Shown: piece by piece, positions 12,226 to 24,619 of the stretch | How positions within the stretch are numbered: position 1 is the stretch's first letter | How the letters are laid out: the number at the start of each line of letters is the position of its first letter | Made by a program: the position numbers and the translations under genes | From: Quillaja saponaria | Lineage: Eukaryota > Streptophyta > Magnoliopsida > Fabales > Quillajaceae | Assembly: GCA_029379385.1 (NCBI GenBank) | Contig: CM055614.1 | Location: 20,007,994 to 20,071,993 of the forward strand | Length of the DNA stretch: 64,000 nucleotides | Direction: 5' to 3' | The notes under the pieces: generated by a model | The model's input: only the letters and a program-made list of their open reading frames with translations | Told to the model about the DNA's origin: nothing | Database searches by the model: none

Positions 12226-12783
12226 GTAGGATTTGTGTGATACTCCTCTGCAAGTCAAAGATCATTTACATAAGTTGAAGGCAATGACCTTTAATTTTAG
12301 TAGTATAGCATCAGGGGAACTAATACTGTCCTCTTGGTTTTCAGTTTCAATGTAAAACTGAACTTGCGGAATTAGCTTATTGCAATATATATGGCCTTTC
12401 TGATGTGTTTTCTTGTTTTGGGGAAAAAGAGACATAGGAGTTACCTAAGGCTCTCATATGTGGTCATGCTTTCTTTGCATCTTCCAACTTTCTAAAGAAA
12501 ATAGCCATAAAGTTACTGTGACTGGTTGTGCCCTTTAGTAAACTGTAAAAGTTTCCAAAGAGCAGGGTTTTTTATTTATTAAAAAATAAATAAAAATTGG
12601 GGCATGAAGTGATTAAATTAATGTCTTTAGGATAATTTTGTTCTCAAAATTATATCTACTATTTTTTTCTTTTTCTTTTTTTTATCAATTTGGTTCTAAG
12701 TAATTTTTTTCTTGTTCAACAAATTATTATTAGTGTGATTTAAAATATAATTTTCTTAATCAAATGAATGTTGAGTTGACAGA
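12226..12783 (+). other. 3' UTR of the BBR-like gene and AT-rich downstream DNA
   Basis: Follows the TAA of the BBR-like gene. A gene-like base composition continues to about 12420 and fits a 3' UTR. I see no clear AATAAA, but plant polyadenylation signals are loose. From about 12570 the sequence is poly(T)- and AT-rich with no gene. Confidence 0.45.
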
Positions 12784-13681
12784 AATTATATGGGTCAATT
12801 GTATTTAAACTCTCTGAATTCTCAATTTTTTTTTATGGTTTAATGAACTATTTATCTAAATGCATAATTTTCTTATCTGAGTAATAATTAATAAATAATT
12901 CTCAATCATCTAAATTAATTATTAAATTTATCCAATTAACTAAAAAAAATAAAATTAAGATATGTTAATTATTTCTTTTTTATGTCTTGTTTCTTCTTTT
13001 ATCTTTTAGCAATTGAATTTTTCATATTTATCCAGTTTTAATAATAATAATACAATAATAAAAAAGAACATTTAATGAAAGTATTATCATTAAAGTGTAA
13101 ATTGAAATAATAACCATCCAAAGGTGATTAGTCATTGTGGTAAAGCGAATTGTAATAATAGAAGAAGGTCAAAATGTTCGAATCTTGGAGTCACTCTCTT
13201 AGAGATGATCAATAATCGTATTGTTTTTAAGACTCAAACGAGATTAGACTTACATCTAAAATATATGAGAATACTTGTGGAAAACCAAAAAATTGAAACA
13301 ATAACATATATAAATTCTATAAATGAGAAAAATAATATTAACAATTGATAATATAAATATTAATACAGGATTAAAGATTATAAATGATTCAAATATTGTA
13401 TATGTATGTTAAAATTAAATCAATACAAAGAGTTTAATTTTATAGGAAAAGAAGGAAAAAAATATGTAAAAGAAGAAGACATAAGAAAAATTCTAATAAG
13501 GGTAATTTAGTCTTTTTGCTTAATTAATTTGTTTAATTTAATAATTAATTTAGATGATTGGAATTTTTACTAATTATAACTCAAATAAAAAATTTACACG
13601 TTTAATTTGATAATTTATAAGACTATTACAAAATGAATGCTAATTTATTGGATAAAGAGAATTTGACCCAAATTATATTAT
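12784..13681. mobile_element. long-TIR non-autonomous DNA element
   Basis: The two ends are inverted copies. The left ATTATATGGGTCAATTGTA pairs with the complement of TTTGACCCAAATTATAT on the right. Further in, CAATCATCTAAATTAATTAT (about 12903) pairs with AATAATTAATTTAGATGATTG (about 13540). Arms extend for about 150-200 bp imperfectly. The core holds a box A-like TAGTCATTGTGG and box B-like GTTCGAATC about 50 bp apart (13127-13184), so a SINE-like piece may be nested. No transposase and no clear target duplication. Confidence 0.55.
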
Positions 13682-14178
13682 ATTTCTTTATTAATTTATT
13701 ATTCCCTTAATAATTTTTTTATTGATATTTCTCATTATTTCAATGTCAATTTAGATGAGTGACTTCGTTGTTTTAAGAAATTCACAACTTTTATCTAATT
13801 TATTCTATTTCCTTGTTAATTTTTTAATGACTAATAATAAATTTGACTAAATTAATTAAATTAATTAATATTTGTGAAATTTTGAAAAGTAAGAGGAGTG
13901 CTTGACGGTGAGATGTAAAAGACGTCAAAAAAAAAAAGAATGTAGATGTAATTTTGCTAATTTAGAATACGAAAAAAATCTCAGAAGTTTTTCATTTAAA
14001 ATATTAAATGTAATAGGTTGAAGAAAAATATTATAAATATTTTAAAAATATAAATAAAATTAACAAAAAGTATAACGTGTTAGAGACATAATTTCATAAA
14101 CATAATTACGACAGTGAAGTGACTGCTTGATTTCATTAACTCAATAAGATATCCTACTTATTAATTATACTAACTAGT
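13682..14178. other. AT-rich intergenic stretch
   Basis: AT-rich, with short A and TTAATTAA runs. No gene, RNA or repeat structure is recognised. Confidence 0.5.
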
Positions 14179-15030
14179 TGTTAGACCCTTGACACCTCGA
14201 CTTGCTGACAACATGGCTTGGCCTTGTGCCATGTTGGACTAGATTCAAAGATATGGCGGAAGACATGACTTAAACAGGGTTGGTGGCATAAAATTGACAC
14301 ATGATAATGAAGAGTTGGCATATGACTGGGGAAAAAAATTTGTCTTGACATAGTCAGTGGCATGTCATGACATTGTCTTGATATGGGATCCTAGCACTGG
14401 CAAGTTGCAATGTCTTGACTTAGGCAGGCTTGTGAGGGACTCTGGCAGGTTGTTTGATTGACACTAGGACATGGTATAGGTTGGTTTGATGTAGTAGTTT
14501 ATGTGCTAGCAATGGTGCACAGTGTAGCCAGCTTATACAGCATGTAGGTAGTGTGTTGCAGCAAGTGGGTCATGTGTTGAAACTACTTTTGCATGGGTTG
14601 CAGGGCTATGTTTGAGTTTGGACATAGTCCCAAGTCAACTTGCAAGCTTATGGTTCTAGGGAAAAGTGGCAGAGGTGCTGTTTGGCTCGTGTTGGCTAGT
14701 TTTAGCTAAGTGTGGCTCGGGTTTGGTGGTGCATGGCTAAAAGGGTGGCACTGGCTGGGTCCAGGCACCTTCAATTTTGATTAGCAAGTCTGTTGTGGGC
14801 TTGCTACACAGTCAGCAGATCTTTGGAGCAAGCTGAGGTGCTAGCAGCAGGTATTGGTAGTCATTTCTTTTTCAAACTTGCTGGACTTGCAGGAATGAAG
14901 TTATAAAAGTTAGAAGGATTTGCTGGGATGTATTACTATGGCCAAAAATTAATGGAACTGGTTAGCTAACTGTCTTTTATAGGTGGTAGAAGCCTAGGCA
15001 GTGATGTTGTCACTGCCAACTAGCCCCTCA
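14179..15030 (+). mobile_element. 5' LTR (3'-truncated) of a gag-bearing LTR element
   Basis: Starts TGTTAGACCCTTGACACC and is a direct repeat of the block starting at 17111, with shared segments such as ATGGCTTGGCCTTGTGCCAT, ATGTTTGAG..TGGACATAGTCCCA and AGCCTAGGCAGTG. Similarity stops near 15000-15030, after the CACTGCCAA segment, so about 250 bp of the LTR's 3' part is missing here. That missing part reappears in inverted orientation just downstream. Confidence 0.75.
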
Positions 15031-15274
15031 AACATATCCAACCTTTCCCTTGTGTTTGTCATATTCAACATTCACAACTTCCCATAGATAGAAAGGTAAA
15101 AGGAGAGTAAAATTTAAATTTCACTAACTTTTAAAATTTAACCCACGAAAATTGTAGAATTTCACCACCCAAGAGTCTACAACTTTTAACTGAATAGCAT
15201 CTTGCAAAATAGCAACACAAAGCCACTAAGATTTGCTCAACCTTGGCTGCCAGATTCTGCCTAATTTTTTGAGT

Positions 15275-15545
15275 TTTACTCTATGTGATGGCACTTGACA
15301 ACCTTGTCAAGCCTCAACCAAATTCTCACAAACAACCATAAAACAAAAGGTTATAAAAACTGAACACGATTTACAAGAACTCCACTCTCAAACTTTCATT
15401 AAACAAAGGAATAATTACAATTTCTGCCTAATTGTATACACAATTTTAATTACAAATTTTTCAAGCTAGAAACCAACACAATTGGCCACCTTAAACATAG
15501 ATTTTTTGCACAATTTAAATACTCTGCACACAGGCAGTTTTGGAA
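15275..15545 (-). repeat. inverted copy of the LTR 3' part
   Basis: This block is the reverse complement of about 17975-18243. Matching landmarks are GATGGCACTTGACAACCTTGTC against GACAAGGTTGTCACGTGCCATC, and AAACCAACACAATTGGCCACC against GGTGGCCAATTGTGTTG. It sits between the truncated 5' LTR and gag, where the upright LTR end, primer-binding site and leader would be expected. Confidence 0.8.
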
Positions 15546-15583
15546 ATCGTCCTATGGGCCTTAAAGACTCCTTATGACTGCAT

Positions 15584-17110
15584 ATGGATAAAGTTTCATT
15601 AGATGTACAAGCCTTTAGGTCTGAGTTGCAGACTTTGGGAAAGGGTGCAAACTCATATGCTGTAGATGTGACAAAATTGATGGAGGAATTCAAGGAAGCC
15701 TTCAAACATTTTGAGGATGAGATTGCCATCCTAAAACGTGTTATTGCTAATGGACATGGTGGAGGTGAAGGATCCTTTACAAGGTTAAAAGTTCTAGACC
15801 CTAAACCTTTAAATGGCACAAGGAGTGCCAAAGATCTTGAGAATTTTATATAGGACTTGGAGCAGTATTTTAAGGCTGCTAAGGTTCTTCAAGCACATAA
15901 GGTGTCAATTACTTTTATGTAATTAGCTGGGGATGCCAAGTTATGATGGAGGACCCATATGGATAGAGATGCAGAAGCTGCAAGATAAAGAATTAAAAAC
16001 TGAGAGATATTGAAGAAAGAACTCTGAACAGTTTCTTCTATGCCATTACTTGGGTTGCAAGAAACTCTCTTTAAAATTTGAAACTCTGAATAATTTTTTA
16101 ACTTTATGTCTGGGTTACAGCAGTAGGTCAGCTCGAATTAAGGAGGCAGGGGTGAAAAACCTGCCCTCTGCCATGGCAGCAGTAGATGTCTTCATTGATT
16201 TTAGAGGAGACAAGGCCAAGGAAGACCTAGCTTTGAAAAGTTCAGTAAGCCTAAGAAAGATAGAGGAAAGGACATGGACAAAGATAAGAAAAAGCAGTCT
16301 ATCAAGTGGGCAGACATTGTGGAAAAGAAGTAGGGCAGTAAGCAGTAAACCCTTCTCTAGCTGTTTTATTTACAATGGCCTTCATCTAGCTAAGAACTGC
16401 CCCAAGAAGAAAAAAATTGGGTGCAATGGTTGCTGACAGTAGCAGAGATGATGATTCAGACCCTGAGATATCTAGGGTTAATCCATTGGTGTTGCTGAAT
16501 TCTTTGATCTTGAAGAAAGCAAGTAAAGCCAAGGATGCAATTGAGTTTAAAGGTAAACTGAATGTGTTTTGTAATGCTTTTCCTACTAATTTGCATAAGT
16601 TAATATTTGTAGCACTACTCATAGGAGAGAGCTGAAACCTACGGCGGACATGGGTTCTTCACATTACCTTATGAATGGCATTGTGGCACTTTCTCTTGAC
16701 TTACACTTAAACAAAGTCAAAGCTGAAGTTTCATAGGCCAATGCAAAGAAAGACATTCCTGCAGTTGCATACAATGTGGGAATGAACATGGGTGATTGTT
16801 TTGGTAAAACTAATTGGCTGATCACGTCATGGATGACCATGGACATGATTATTGGGATCGATTTTATGATTACATATACCTCATTTGGGACACATAGCTA
16901 TCTTGGAAGGTGACAGCCATATAATACATATACCTTGTGTTGATGCTCCTGAAGAAAATAATTTATTGAAAGTAGTGGACTAGTCCTTCTTGATGGTGGC
17001 CAATTTGAGTTTGTCAGAAAGTGAGAAAAGTAACGAGATTGCAAATGAAGATATAAAGGCAAAGATAGACCCACCAATAAAGACATCAGTCTCTTTGGGT
17101 GGCGATGGTA
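15584..17110 (+). pseudogene. LTR-retrotransposon gag and gag-pol junction remnant
   Basis: Opens with a heptad-rich gag-like segment (LMEEFKEAFKHFEDEIAILK, then LKVLDPKPLNGTRSAKDLENFI) broken by TAG at about 15853, where related gags have Trp. It continues DLEQYFKAAKVLQAHKVSITF. A degenerate zinc knuckle lies near 16355-16415 (CFIYNGLHLAKNCPKKKK; the second Cys is Tyr). Near 16780-16870 a frame reads ITSWMTMDMIIGIDFMI, resembling the protease region of plant Ty3-gypsy elements. Stops and frameshifts are frequent. No reverse transcriptase or integrase is present before the 3' LTR, so the element is internally deleted and non-autonomous. Confidence 0.75.
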
Positions 17111-18254
17111 TATTAGACCATTGACACCTTGACATGTTAATAGCATGGCTTGGCCTTGTGCCATGTTGGACTAGACTCAAAGATAAGGCGAAAAACATGT
17201 CTTAAACAGAGTTGGTGGCATAGAGTTGACATATGCATAACAGTGAAGAGTTGGCATCTAATTGGGGCAGAAAAATTATCTTGACACAATCAATGGCATG
17301 TCATGACACTGTCTTAACACAGTCAATGGCATGTCATGACATTGTCTTGACATGGGATCTTGGCACTGGCAAGTTACAGTGCCTTGACTTAGGTTGGCGT
17401 ATGAAGGACTCTAGCAAGGTTGTTTGCTTAACAATGTGTTGCTGCAAGTGGGTCATGTGTTGAAACTAGTTATGCATGGGTTGGATATAGGTTGCAAGGC
17501 TATGTTTGAGCTTGGACATAGTCCCACGTTAGTTTGCAAGCTTATGGTTCCAGTAAAAAGTGGCAGAGGTGTTGTTTAGCTCATGTTAGCTAGTTTTGGC
17601 TAAGTGTGGCTTGGGTTTGGTGGTGCATGGCTAAAGAAGTGGCATTAGATGGGTCCAGGCACCTCCAGTTTTGGCTAGCAAGCCTGTGGTGGGCTTGCTA
17701 CACAGCCAGTAGACCTTTAGAGCAAGCTAAAGTTCTGACAGCACAACAACACGCCACCTGGCAACAGTTTTGGCAGTTACTACATCTGCAGACTTGCTAA
17801 ACTTGCTGGAATGAAGTTGCAGAAGTTAAAAGCAGTTGCTAGGATGTATTGTCGGTGGCCAAAAAAATTATGGAACTACTGCAACAATTTGTGGGAACTA
17901 CTTAGCAGTTAGGTAACTGCCTTGTATAGGTGGCAAAAGCCTAGGCAGTGGGGTTGCCACTGCCAAAACTGCTTGTGTGAAGAGTATTTAAATTGTGCAG
18001 TGGAATATGTATATACGGTGGCCAATTGTGTTGTTTTCTAGCTAGAAAATCCTATAACCAAAATTGTGTATACTGTTAGGCAGAAATTGTAATTATTCCT
18101 TTGTTTAATGAAAGGTAGGGAGTGGAGTTCCTGTAAATTATGTTCCGTTTTCTATACTTTATGTTTTGAGTTGTTTGTGAGAATTTGGCTGAGGTTTGAC
18201 AAGGTTGTCACGTGCCATCACAAGGAGTAAAACACAGAAAATTAACCTCTGTCA
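17111..18254 (+). mobile_element. 3' LTR of the gag-bearing element
   Basis: About 1.1 kb, starting TATTAGACCATTGACACC (TG changed to TA compared with the 5' copy) and probably ending at CTCTGTCA. A TATA-like TATTTAAA at about 17986 precedes a likely R/U5 region. A short internal duplication of ACACAATCAATGGCATGTCATGACA lies at about 17284-17345. Confidence 0.7.
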
Positions 18255-19599
18255 TAAACGCCCCGTGACACTAGCATACTCAATGTAATATATATATATA
18301 TATATATCCTTTACAAATAAAATTTTGACTATAATATTTGTATTTTAATCTTAAAAATGAAATAGATTTGTAAGAATATATAAATATTATTTTCATATTG
18401 ATGTTGTAATTAAAATCAATTTATATAAAAAAGATAAAAATTTATAATTTAACTTCACATAACTTGAAAGAGATGTATTTCTTAAAATTGGTGACTGATG
18501 AGTTTCAAATAAAATAGACATGTAAAAATAAAAAAAAATTAAATTGACATTGTAGAAATAATTTAGATAAATAAGACAAACGTATATATTTTTGTTTTAC
18601 CTACCTTAGAGGATATGTTCTTTTCAAAATTATGAATGTTGAGCTTTAAAATGCAGTTTTTGCTTCATTTTGTCATTGGGTGAAGAAAATTGTAATAAGA
18701 TTTAAAACCATCCCGCTTCTGTACAATGAATTTATAGAGAATTCTTTGAAGGTGAAATGTTGAAGGAAATGAAAATACTATAAATAAATAAATAAAAGTT
18801 TAGAAATTAAAAGATGTTGAAATTTAAAGATGTATCATTTTCTTGTAAGCTTTTGGGTACACCTAGCAACTTTAAATTTAACAGTGTCACATGTCATTTC
18901 AAAAACTGACACATATATGGCATTATCTCATAATAAGTCCTCTAAAATAATGTATACAAGGTGAGACACTCTTGGCAAATTAAATAAAAATAAAGTATTC
19001 ATTATTTTCCAGTATTCTATTTAACTTGCACCACATGATAGATTGATTTTGAATGAGTATTACACCAAGTAAAAACACTGCCTTTATAACTATGTCCATC
19101 AAGCCAACTGTACGTAGTTAGATGGTTTTGGCACACTACCAATTTCGGGTTGTGATACCTTGCACAGTCCATTATTTACACATTCTGTAAGAATTGTGAA
19201 GAACTATTATTAAATTATTGCAATAATAGCACGTGGTAGTCCAATTATTGCATTTTTACAAGTGCAATTAGTACTGAGTATAGTAAACAATTACTACCTT
19301 TTCACTTTTTGCTAAGAAGTCCTCAATATAAATTTCTTATTCTCCCACTTATTTCTTGTAGCATCTTTTTAATTTTATTATTGACCTTACGTTTTTCAAT
19401 TAGCAATTCTAGTAATAAATAAAGAATGAAAAAAAAAAAAAAAAACCACTATTCAAATTTCAATCCTACCAAAATTAGCACAATACCTAAACTTTTGAGC
19501 TATTATACTTACAATTAATAAATTTTACTGGTGTTTAATAAATTATAATAAGTCAAGAACCCTTAGTTGCTCCAACTGTTGATGTTGAACCATAAGCTA
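18255..19599. other. AT-rich intergenic DNA with (TA)n
   Basis: Contains a (TA)n run at 18285-18307 and an A-run at 19429-19445. No gene, RNA or element end is recognised. Confidence 0.5.
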
Positions 19600-21290
19600 A
19601 TGTTTTCTAAAAAGTTGGAAATATGTTAGAAATCATCCATTAAATCAAGTGTTAGGAGATCCATCTCAAGAAGTAAAGACAATATCAAAGATACAATCCA
19701 TGTGTGCTTTTGAGGCTTTTCTCTCACAAATTGAACGAAAGAACTTTCAAGCTGTTGAAGATGATGAATTGTGGATTCAAGCCATGCAATAGGAATTAGT
19801 ACACTTTAAGAGAAATGAAGTATGGAATCTAGTACCTAGACCCAAGGATCATCTTGTAATTGGCGTTCAGTGGATATTCAGGGACAAAATTGATATATCA
19901 TGTATTATTGTCATAAACAAAGCAATTTTAGTAGCTCAAGGGTACAATCAAGAAGAAATTATTGACAATGACGAAAGCCTTGCTCTTGTTGCTAGATTAG
20001 AAGCCATTAGGCTTTTACTTGCATTTGTTTGTTTCAAAAACTTTATGTCAAATTGAGCTTAAAAGTGCTTCTTTAAATAGTATTATTAATGAGGAGATGT
20101 ATATTGAACAACCACCAGATTTTGTATCATTTGATAAACCAAACCATGTTTTCAAATTTAGAAAAGCTCAATTTGTAGTTTAAAACAAGTTCCTCAAGCT
20201 TGTATGAGAGATAAAGTAAATTTCTACTTAATAAAGGTTTTCAAAATGGAAAAATTAACAAAACTCTCTTTATCAAGCACAAAAACTCTGACATGCTACT
20301 TGTTTAAATTTATGTTGATGACAGAATATTTGGTGCTACTAATGAATCTCTCTGCATGGATTTTTCTAAAAAGGCTATGCAAAATGAATTTGAAATGAGC
20401 ATAATGGGGGAGCTGAATTATTTCATTAGACTTCAAGTCAAACAACCTAAACAAGAAATCTTCATCAACCAATCCAAGTATTTCAAAAATCTATTAAATT
20501 TTTTTTGGAATGGATTCAGTTAAATAAATTGAAACTCCCATAAGCACATCAACAAAACTTGACAATGATGAATCTAGTAAGACGGTAGATGAAAAGAATA
20601 TAGAGGTATGATCAGATCTCTATTTTATCTTACAACTAGTAGAGTAGATATCATGTTCAGTGTATGTATATGTACTAGATACCAAGCATGTCCAAAAAAT
20701 CACATTCAACTGTTGTCAAAAGAATTTTAGATATCTAATAGGAATTCAATCTCTTGGTGTTTTTCAGTCCAAAACATGAAAATTTTGAGCTTGTTGGCTA
20801 TTATAATGCTACCTTTGCTAGTTGTAAGTTAGACAGAAAGAGTATCAATGGCACTTGCCAATTTGTGGCCTTGTGGGTCACTCTCTTGCTTCTTGGTTCA
20901 GCAAGAAACATTATTTTGTAGCTCTATCAACTGCTGAAGCTGAATATGTGATAGCTAGGAATTGTTGTGCTCAATTATTATGGATGAAACAACAGTTGGT
21001 TGACTTCAACCTTATACAAATTCTATATAATAATACAAATTGAATCAATTTAACTAAAAATTCTATTCAGCACTAAAGAACTAAGCATATTGAAACCAAA
21101 CATCCTTTTATAAGAGATCATGTGTAAAAAGATGATATCTCTCTAGATTTTGTTAACTCAAAAAATCAATTTGCAAATATTTTCACAAAACCTCTTAATG
21201 AAGGTCAATTTTGTAAAATAAGAAGAAAGTTAGGAATGTCAAATTCAATCTCTTAATTTTAATTACTAACTATTTTGATCAAAATCCTTT
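19600..21290 (+). pseudogene. Ty1-copia pol remnant (RT and RNase H)
   Basis: Decayed copia polyprotein. Pieces in order are DELWIQAMQ*ELVHFKRNEVWNLVPRP (start of copia RT), GVQWIFRDKID, a YVDD catalytic box (20311-20322) followed by RIFGATNESLC and MGELNYFIRLQVKQ, then the RNase H segment SLASWFSKKHYFVALSTAEAEYV at about 20877-20950 and LLWMKQQL. Several stops and frame changes occur. Gag, protease and integrase are absent, so the element is 5'-truncated. A 250-bp spacer with a GGGGGAGTTAG motif follows before the LTR. Confidence 0.85.
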
Positions 21291-21542
21291 AGTTTAACTT
21301 TTTCTATTGTTGATATATATTGTCTGGTTGAAATACTTTTGCTTCACTTGCCTTTATTTGCTGAACATTGGTTATATGAATGTCCCAAATTTTTTAATCT
21401 TTTTGTGATCACAAAAAGGGGAGAAAAATATTAAGTAGTAAGAACACATTCAGGGGGAGTTAGTTCTCTCATTTTAAACTCACAAGGTATTATGTCTTAA
21501 CTCATTATTTCATTATTTTGCAATCATAAAAAAGGAAGAGAT

Positions 21543-22940
21543 TGTTGAATCAAATGCAAATTTGATTTGATTCATCAATTTAACATTATCTCATATGAAT
21601 TTGATAATTACAAATGAATTACATTTAATAAGAAAACGAATCATAAGTCAATATATGTTTCTCTTATGCATATACTTGAAATCAACTACTAAATGTAAGG
21701 AATCTAACTCAGCTAAAGAAAAAAAATAAGAGGCTTTTAAAGATACTCGGTTGTAAGATATTATTAAAGAGCTTAAAGGATTCATATCGCTGAAGCACAT
21801 TTTCAGCATCACCGAAGCACAATTTTTTCTCGTAAGACTTCGACTGAAGAATCATTCCACGACAAAATTTGATGCTGCTGAAGAAGCGTATCACTAAAAT
21901 GGTAAAATCACCTTTTCATTATACAATTATCTGTTAAAGCTCCCACAAGCACTAAATCATTCATTTGAAGGGCTGAAATGATAAATTCATATTTTCATTA
22001 AATGGTTATCTGTTGAAGCTCCCAAAACTGCTGAATCATTTGTTTGAAGAGTTGAAGGATAAACTACTTGAACATACTGAAACTTGAAGTATTTCCTCAA
22101 GCTGGCTCTCAGCTTATCAAAAAGATGTCATGTTTGCTATTTGATTAGAACAAGGTCAAACATCACACAAAGTTTGCATCAAAATGCAGATAGAGCTACA
22201 AACACGCACAATAGTTCAGGTTGCACCAAAACGGATATTACTTGTCTGAAGCAACCTCAAAATCATTTTTCAAGATTTTCTCTTTGAGCTAAACACTTTC
22301 AACAGGTCTTTTAATATGAGAAAAAGATACAATGTCAGGAGAAAGCCTATAAAACCTAGAAGAAGACAACCTGAGTAAATGGACAAGAGAATTCTTGATT
22401 TAAAAATATGAATACAAATTTCTGCTATCAATCTTAAGAATTCTTGAAGCTTAACTTTCATACTTCATGATAAAAGCTCTGTTGTAAGACTTACATATCC
22501 ATAAGCTCTATGTATATCTCATCCAAAGCTCTTAGTCTCTATAATTAAGTAAATCTCTTTATTTTAATCTTTCTTCCTTGCAAGGAAAGGAGAAGTGAGA
22601 CAACTTAGTGTGAAGTGTAATTAGTCTTGTGTGTTCTACAGAACTGGAGGAGCTTGAATGATGCTAGAAGTTCAGTCATTGTAGAGGGTGATGATCCATG
22701 GTCTAAAATTCAGTGCTAGTGAAATTACTCAAGAGGATTTTTGTGGAGTATGTAGCCAAAGTTATCTAGTGAACACTATAAAAATGATTGTCTCTACTCT
22801 TTGCTTTTGTTTCTGTATTTACTTATCTACTGTATTCTCTTTATTAAAATAAAAATTGCTTTTAAGCAAAAGACTTTCAAAATTAAGTAATTTTGTTGAT
22901 CAAACTAGTCACCCCTCTAGTTTGCTTATTTAAACTAACA
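21543..22940 (+). mobile_element. 3' LTR of the Ty1-copia element
   Basis: Begins TGTTGAATC directly after a purine-rich tract (AAAAAAGGAAGAGAT) and ends ACTAACA, giving the TGTT...AACA ends of an LTR, 1398 bp long. A TATA-like CCTATAAAACC lies at about 22347. The upstream partner LTR is not in the window. Confidence 0.75.
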
Positions 22941-24356
22941 CTATAATCCATCTATGGTGTTCTTGGGGTTTGAGTATCTTTTAATGATTCAATCACTTGT
23001 TAACAGAGCTACCACAACATATATGTATAAAAAACCCTAATTAAAATTACATTCTTCCTTGAATTAGAAAGCATGCTAGGAAATTGTTTTCTTTTATCAA
23101 TATGTTTGGAACATGATTGACCCTAATAATAATAATTGTGCAATTCATAAAACTCTTATTTTAGATTTTATTTTTATGATTATATGAATCACTCATAATT
23201 TGATTGATGCTGTGTGATTTTTAACAGATGTGATTTTATTATCTAAATTTTACATCTAGTTTCATTTATCGATTACTCAATAAATGATTAGTGCTCATGA
23301 CATATGTAAAATAAAATAATATTAAAATCCTCACACAAACATAAAAATTTCTTTTTGAATCACGTGTAAAACTGGTATAATAAACCGTGTTAATCATTCT
23401 TTTTATATATGGGAGTGATTTACCTCATTCTTATTTGAATAATGTGATTCGTTAAAATCCAAAATTTTATTTGGCAATATAGCAATGGCTATATAATTGT
23501 TTTGAAATATGTGTAATGTGTATTAACTTTATTGGAAAAAAAATTTGTTAGTTTTAATTCAACTTGTAAAAATATTAAACTAGTAAATAAGATTCCCCCC
23601 CCCCCCCCCCCCCCCCCTAAAATAGCATGGTGCTAGTGTCTTTCACTTGGCTAAATAAAACTCAGTAAACATATTTTCACATGAATAACAAAACTTAAAA
23701 TGTATTAGTACCACATGCATGTAAATAGTTAATTGGTGGATTAACTATAAGTTGTATTGTAAAGTTGTGTTGTCATAATGATTGGTTATAAGTTCTTTTA
23801 ACTTAATTTTCAATAAAACTTAAAATGTATTAGTACCACAACATGTAAATATTTAGTTCGGTTTGAATAAATAGAAAATGATGTGAGCTTGTTTGGTTTT
23901 TAATTTAAATTTTTTTCAAACTACCAAAACCGAATCGATCGCCTAATTATTGCTAATACTATCAAAATATTTCTAGATATTGTTCATTCACCAGATTTAA
24001 TTATTAACATTTACTAATTTATGTTCATACTCTTTTATGAATCCCAGCCTCTCCTCCCCTCTTATATTGGTAAGATACTTGTTTTCTTCATGTTATTATT
24101 GTTTTTAATTTATATTGATGGTCTATAATATTTAAGATTATTAATTTCAGTTTTATTTTAAAAGAAATCTCATTTGACAATCAATGGCATTTTGGAGTTG
24201 TGAATTGTCAGTGAAAATTAGGTTATTAGCTAGTTGGTGTTTTATCTTATAATGCATGAAGCTTTTGTTAAATTTGTTTTAGTTATTTTTCTTAAAACTT
24301 GCATCTAATTTATTTTTTTGTTTTAGACATACAATTCTATCACCTTGTTGAAAACA
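22941..24356. other. AT-rich intergenic DNA
   Basis: No gene recognised. The phrase AAAACTTAAAATGTATTAGTACCACA occurs twice (about 23691 and 23816), suggesting a short local duplication. The poly(C) run is listed separately. Confidence 0.5.
23595..23617 (+). repeat. 23-base poly(C) homopolymer
   Basis: An uninterrupted run of 23 C in otherwise AT-rich DNA. Such a run can form an i-motif or, on the other strand, a G-quadruplex. Its exact length is an obvious place for assembly error. Confidence 0.9.
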
Positions 24357-24619
24357 TCTATACTATTATAAAATAGAGAAAACCCTTATGATCTACCACC
24401 TTATAATAGTATAAATAAATTAAATATATTTTTATTAATTTAAATTAATTAAAAAATAAAAGATTTTAACTTCTTAAGAAATAAGTACATCATTTTTACT
24501 CACACACTGACTTCTCTTTCCCTTTCAAATAGGATTAAAAAAATTTAAAATGATCACTTTATACTTTCAAAAAAAAAAAAAATCATGTAGAATATGCATA
24601 AGTACGTGCATGTGATTAG
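24357..24619 (+). mobile_element. short non-autonomous Helitron
   Basis: Starts TCTATACTATTATAAAATAG after an A and ends with GTACGTGCATGTGATTAG before a T. This fits Helitron insertion between A and T, with a 5' TC and a degenerate 3' CTRR (ATTAG). The family resemblance to 52183-52513, which ends in CTAG after a small hairpin, supports the call. No Rep/helicase is encoded. Confidence 0.6.

Noticed and set aside
13127..13184. Possible tRNA gene from box A/B motifs
   Set aside because: Intervening sequence does not fold into a tRNA by eye; kept only as a possible nested SINE-like piece.
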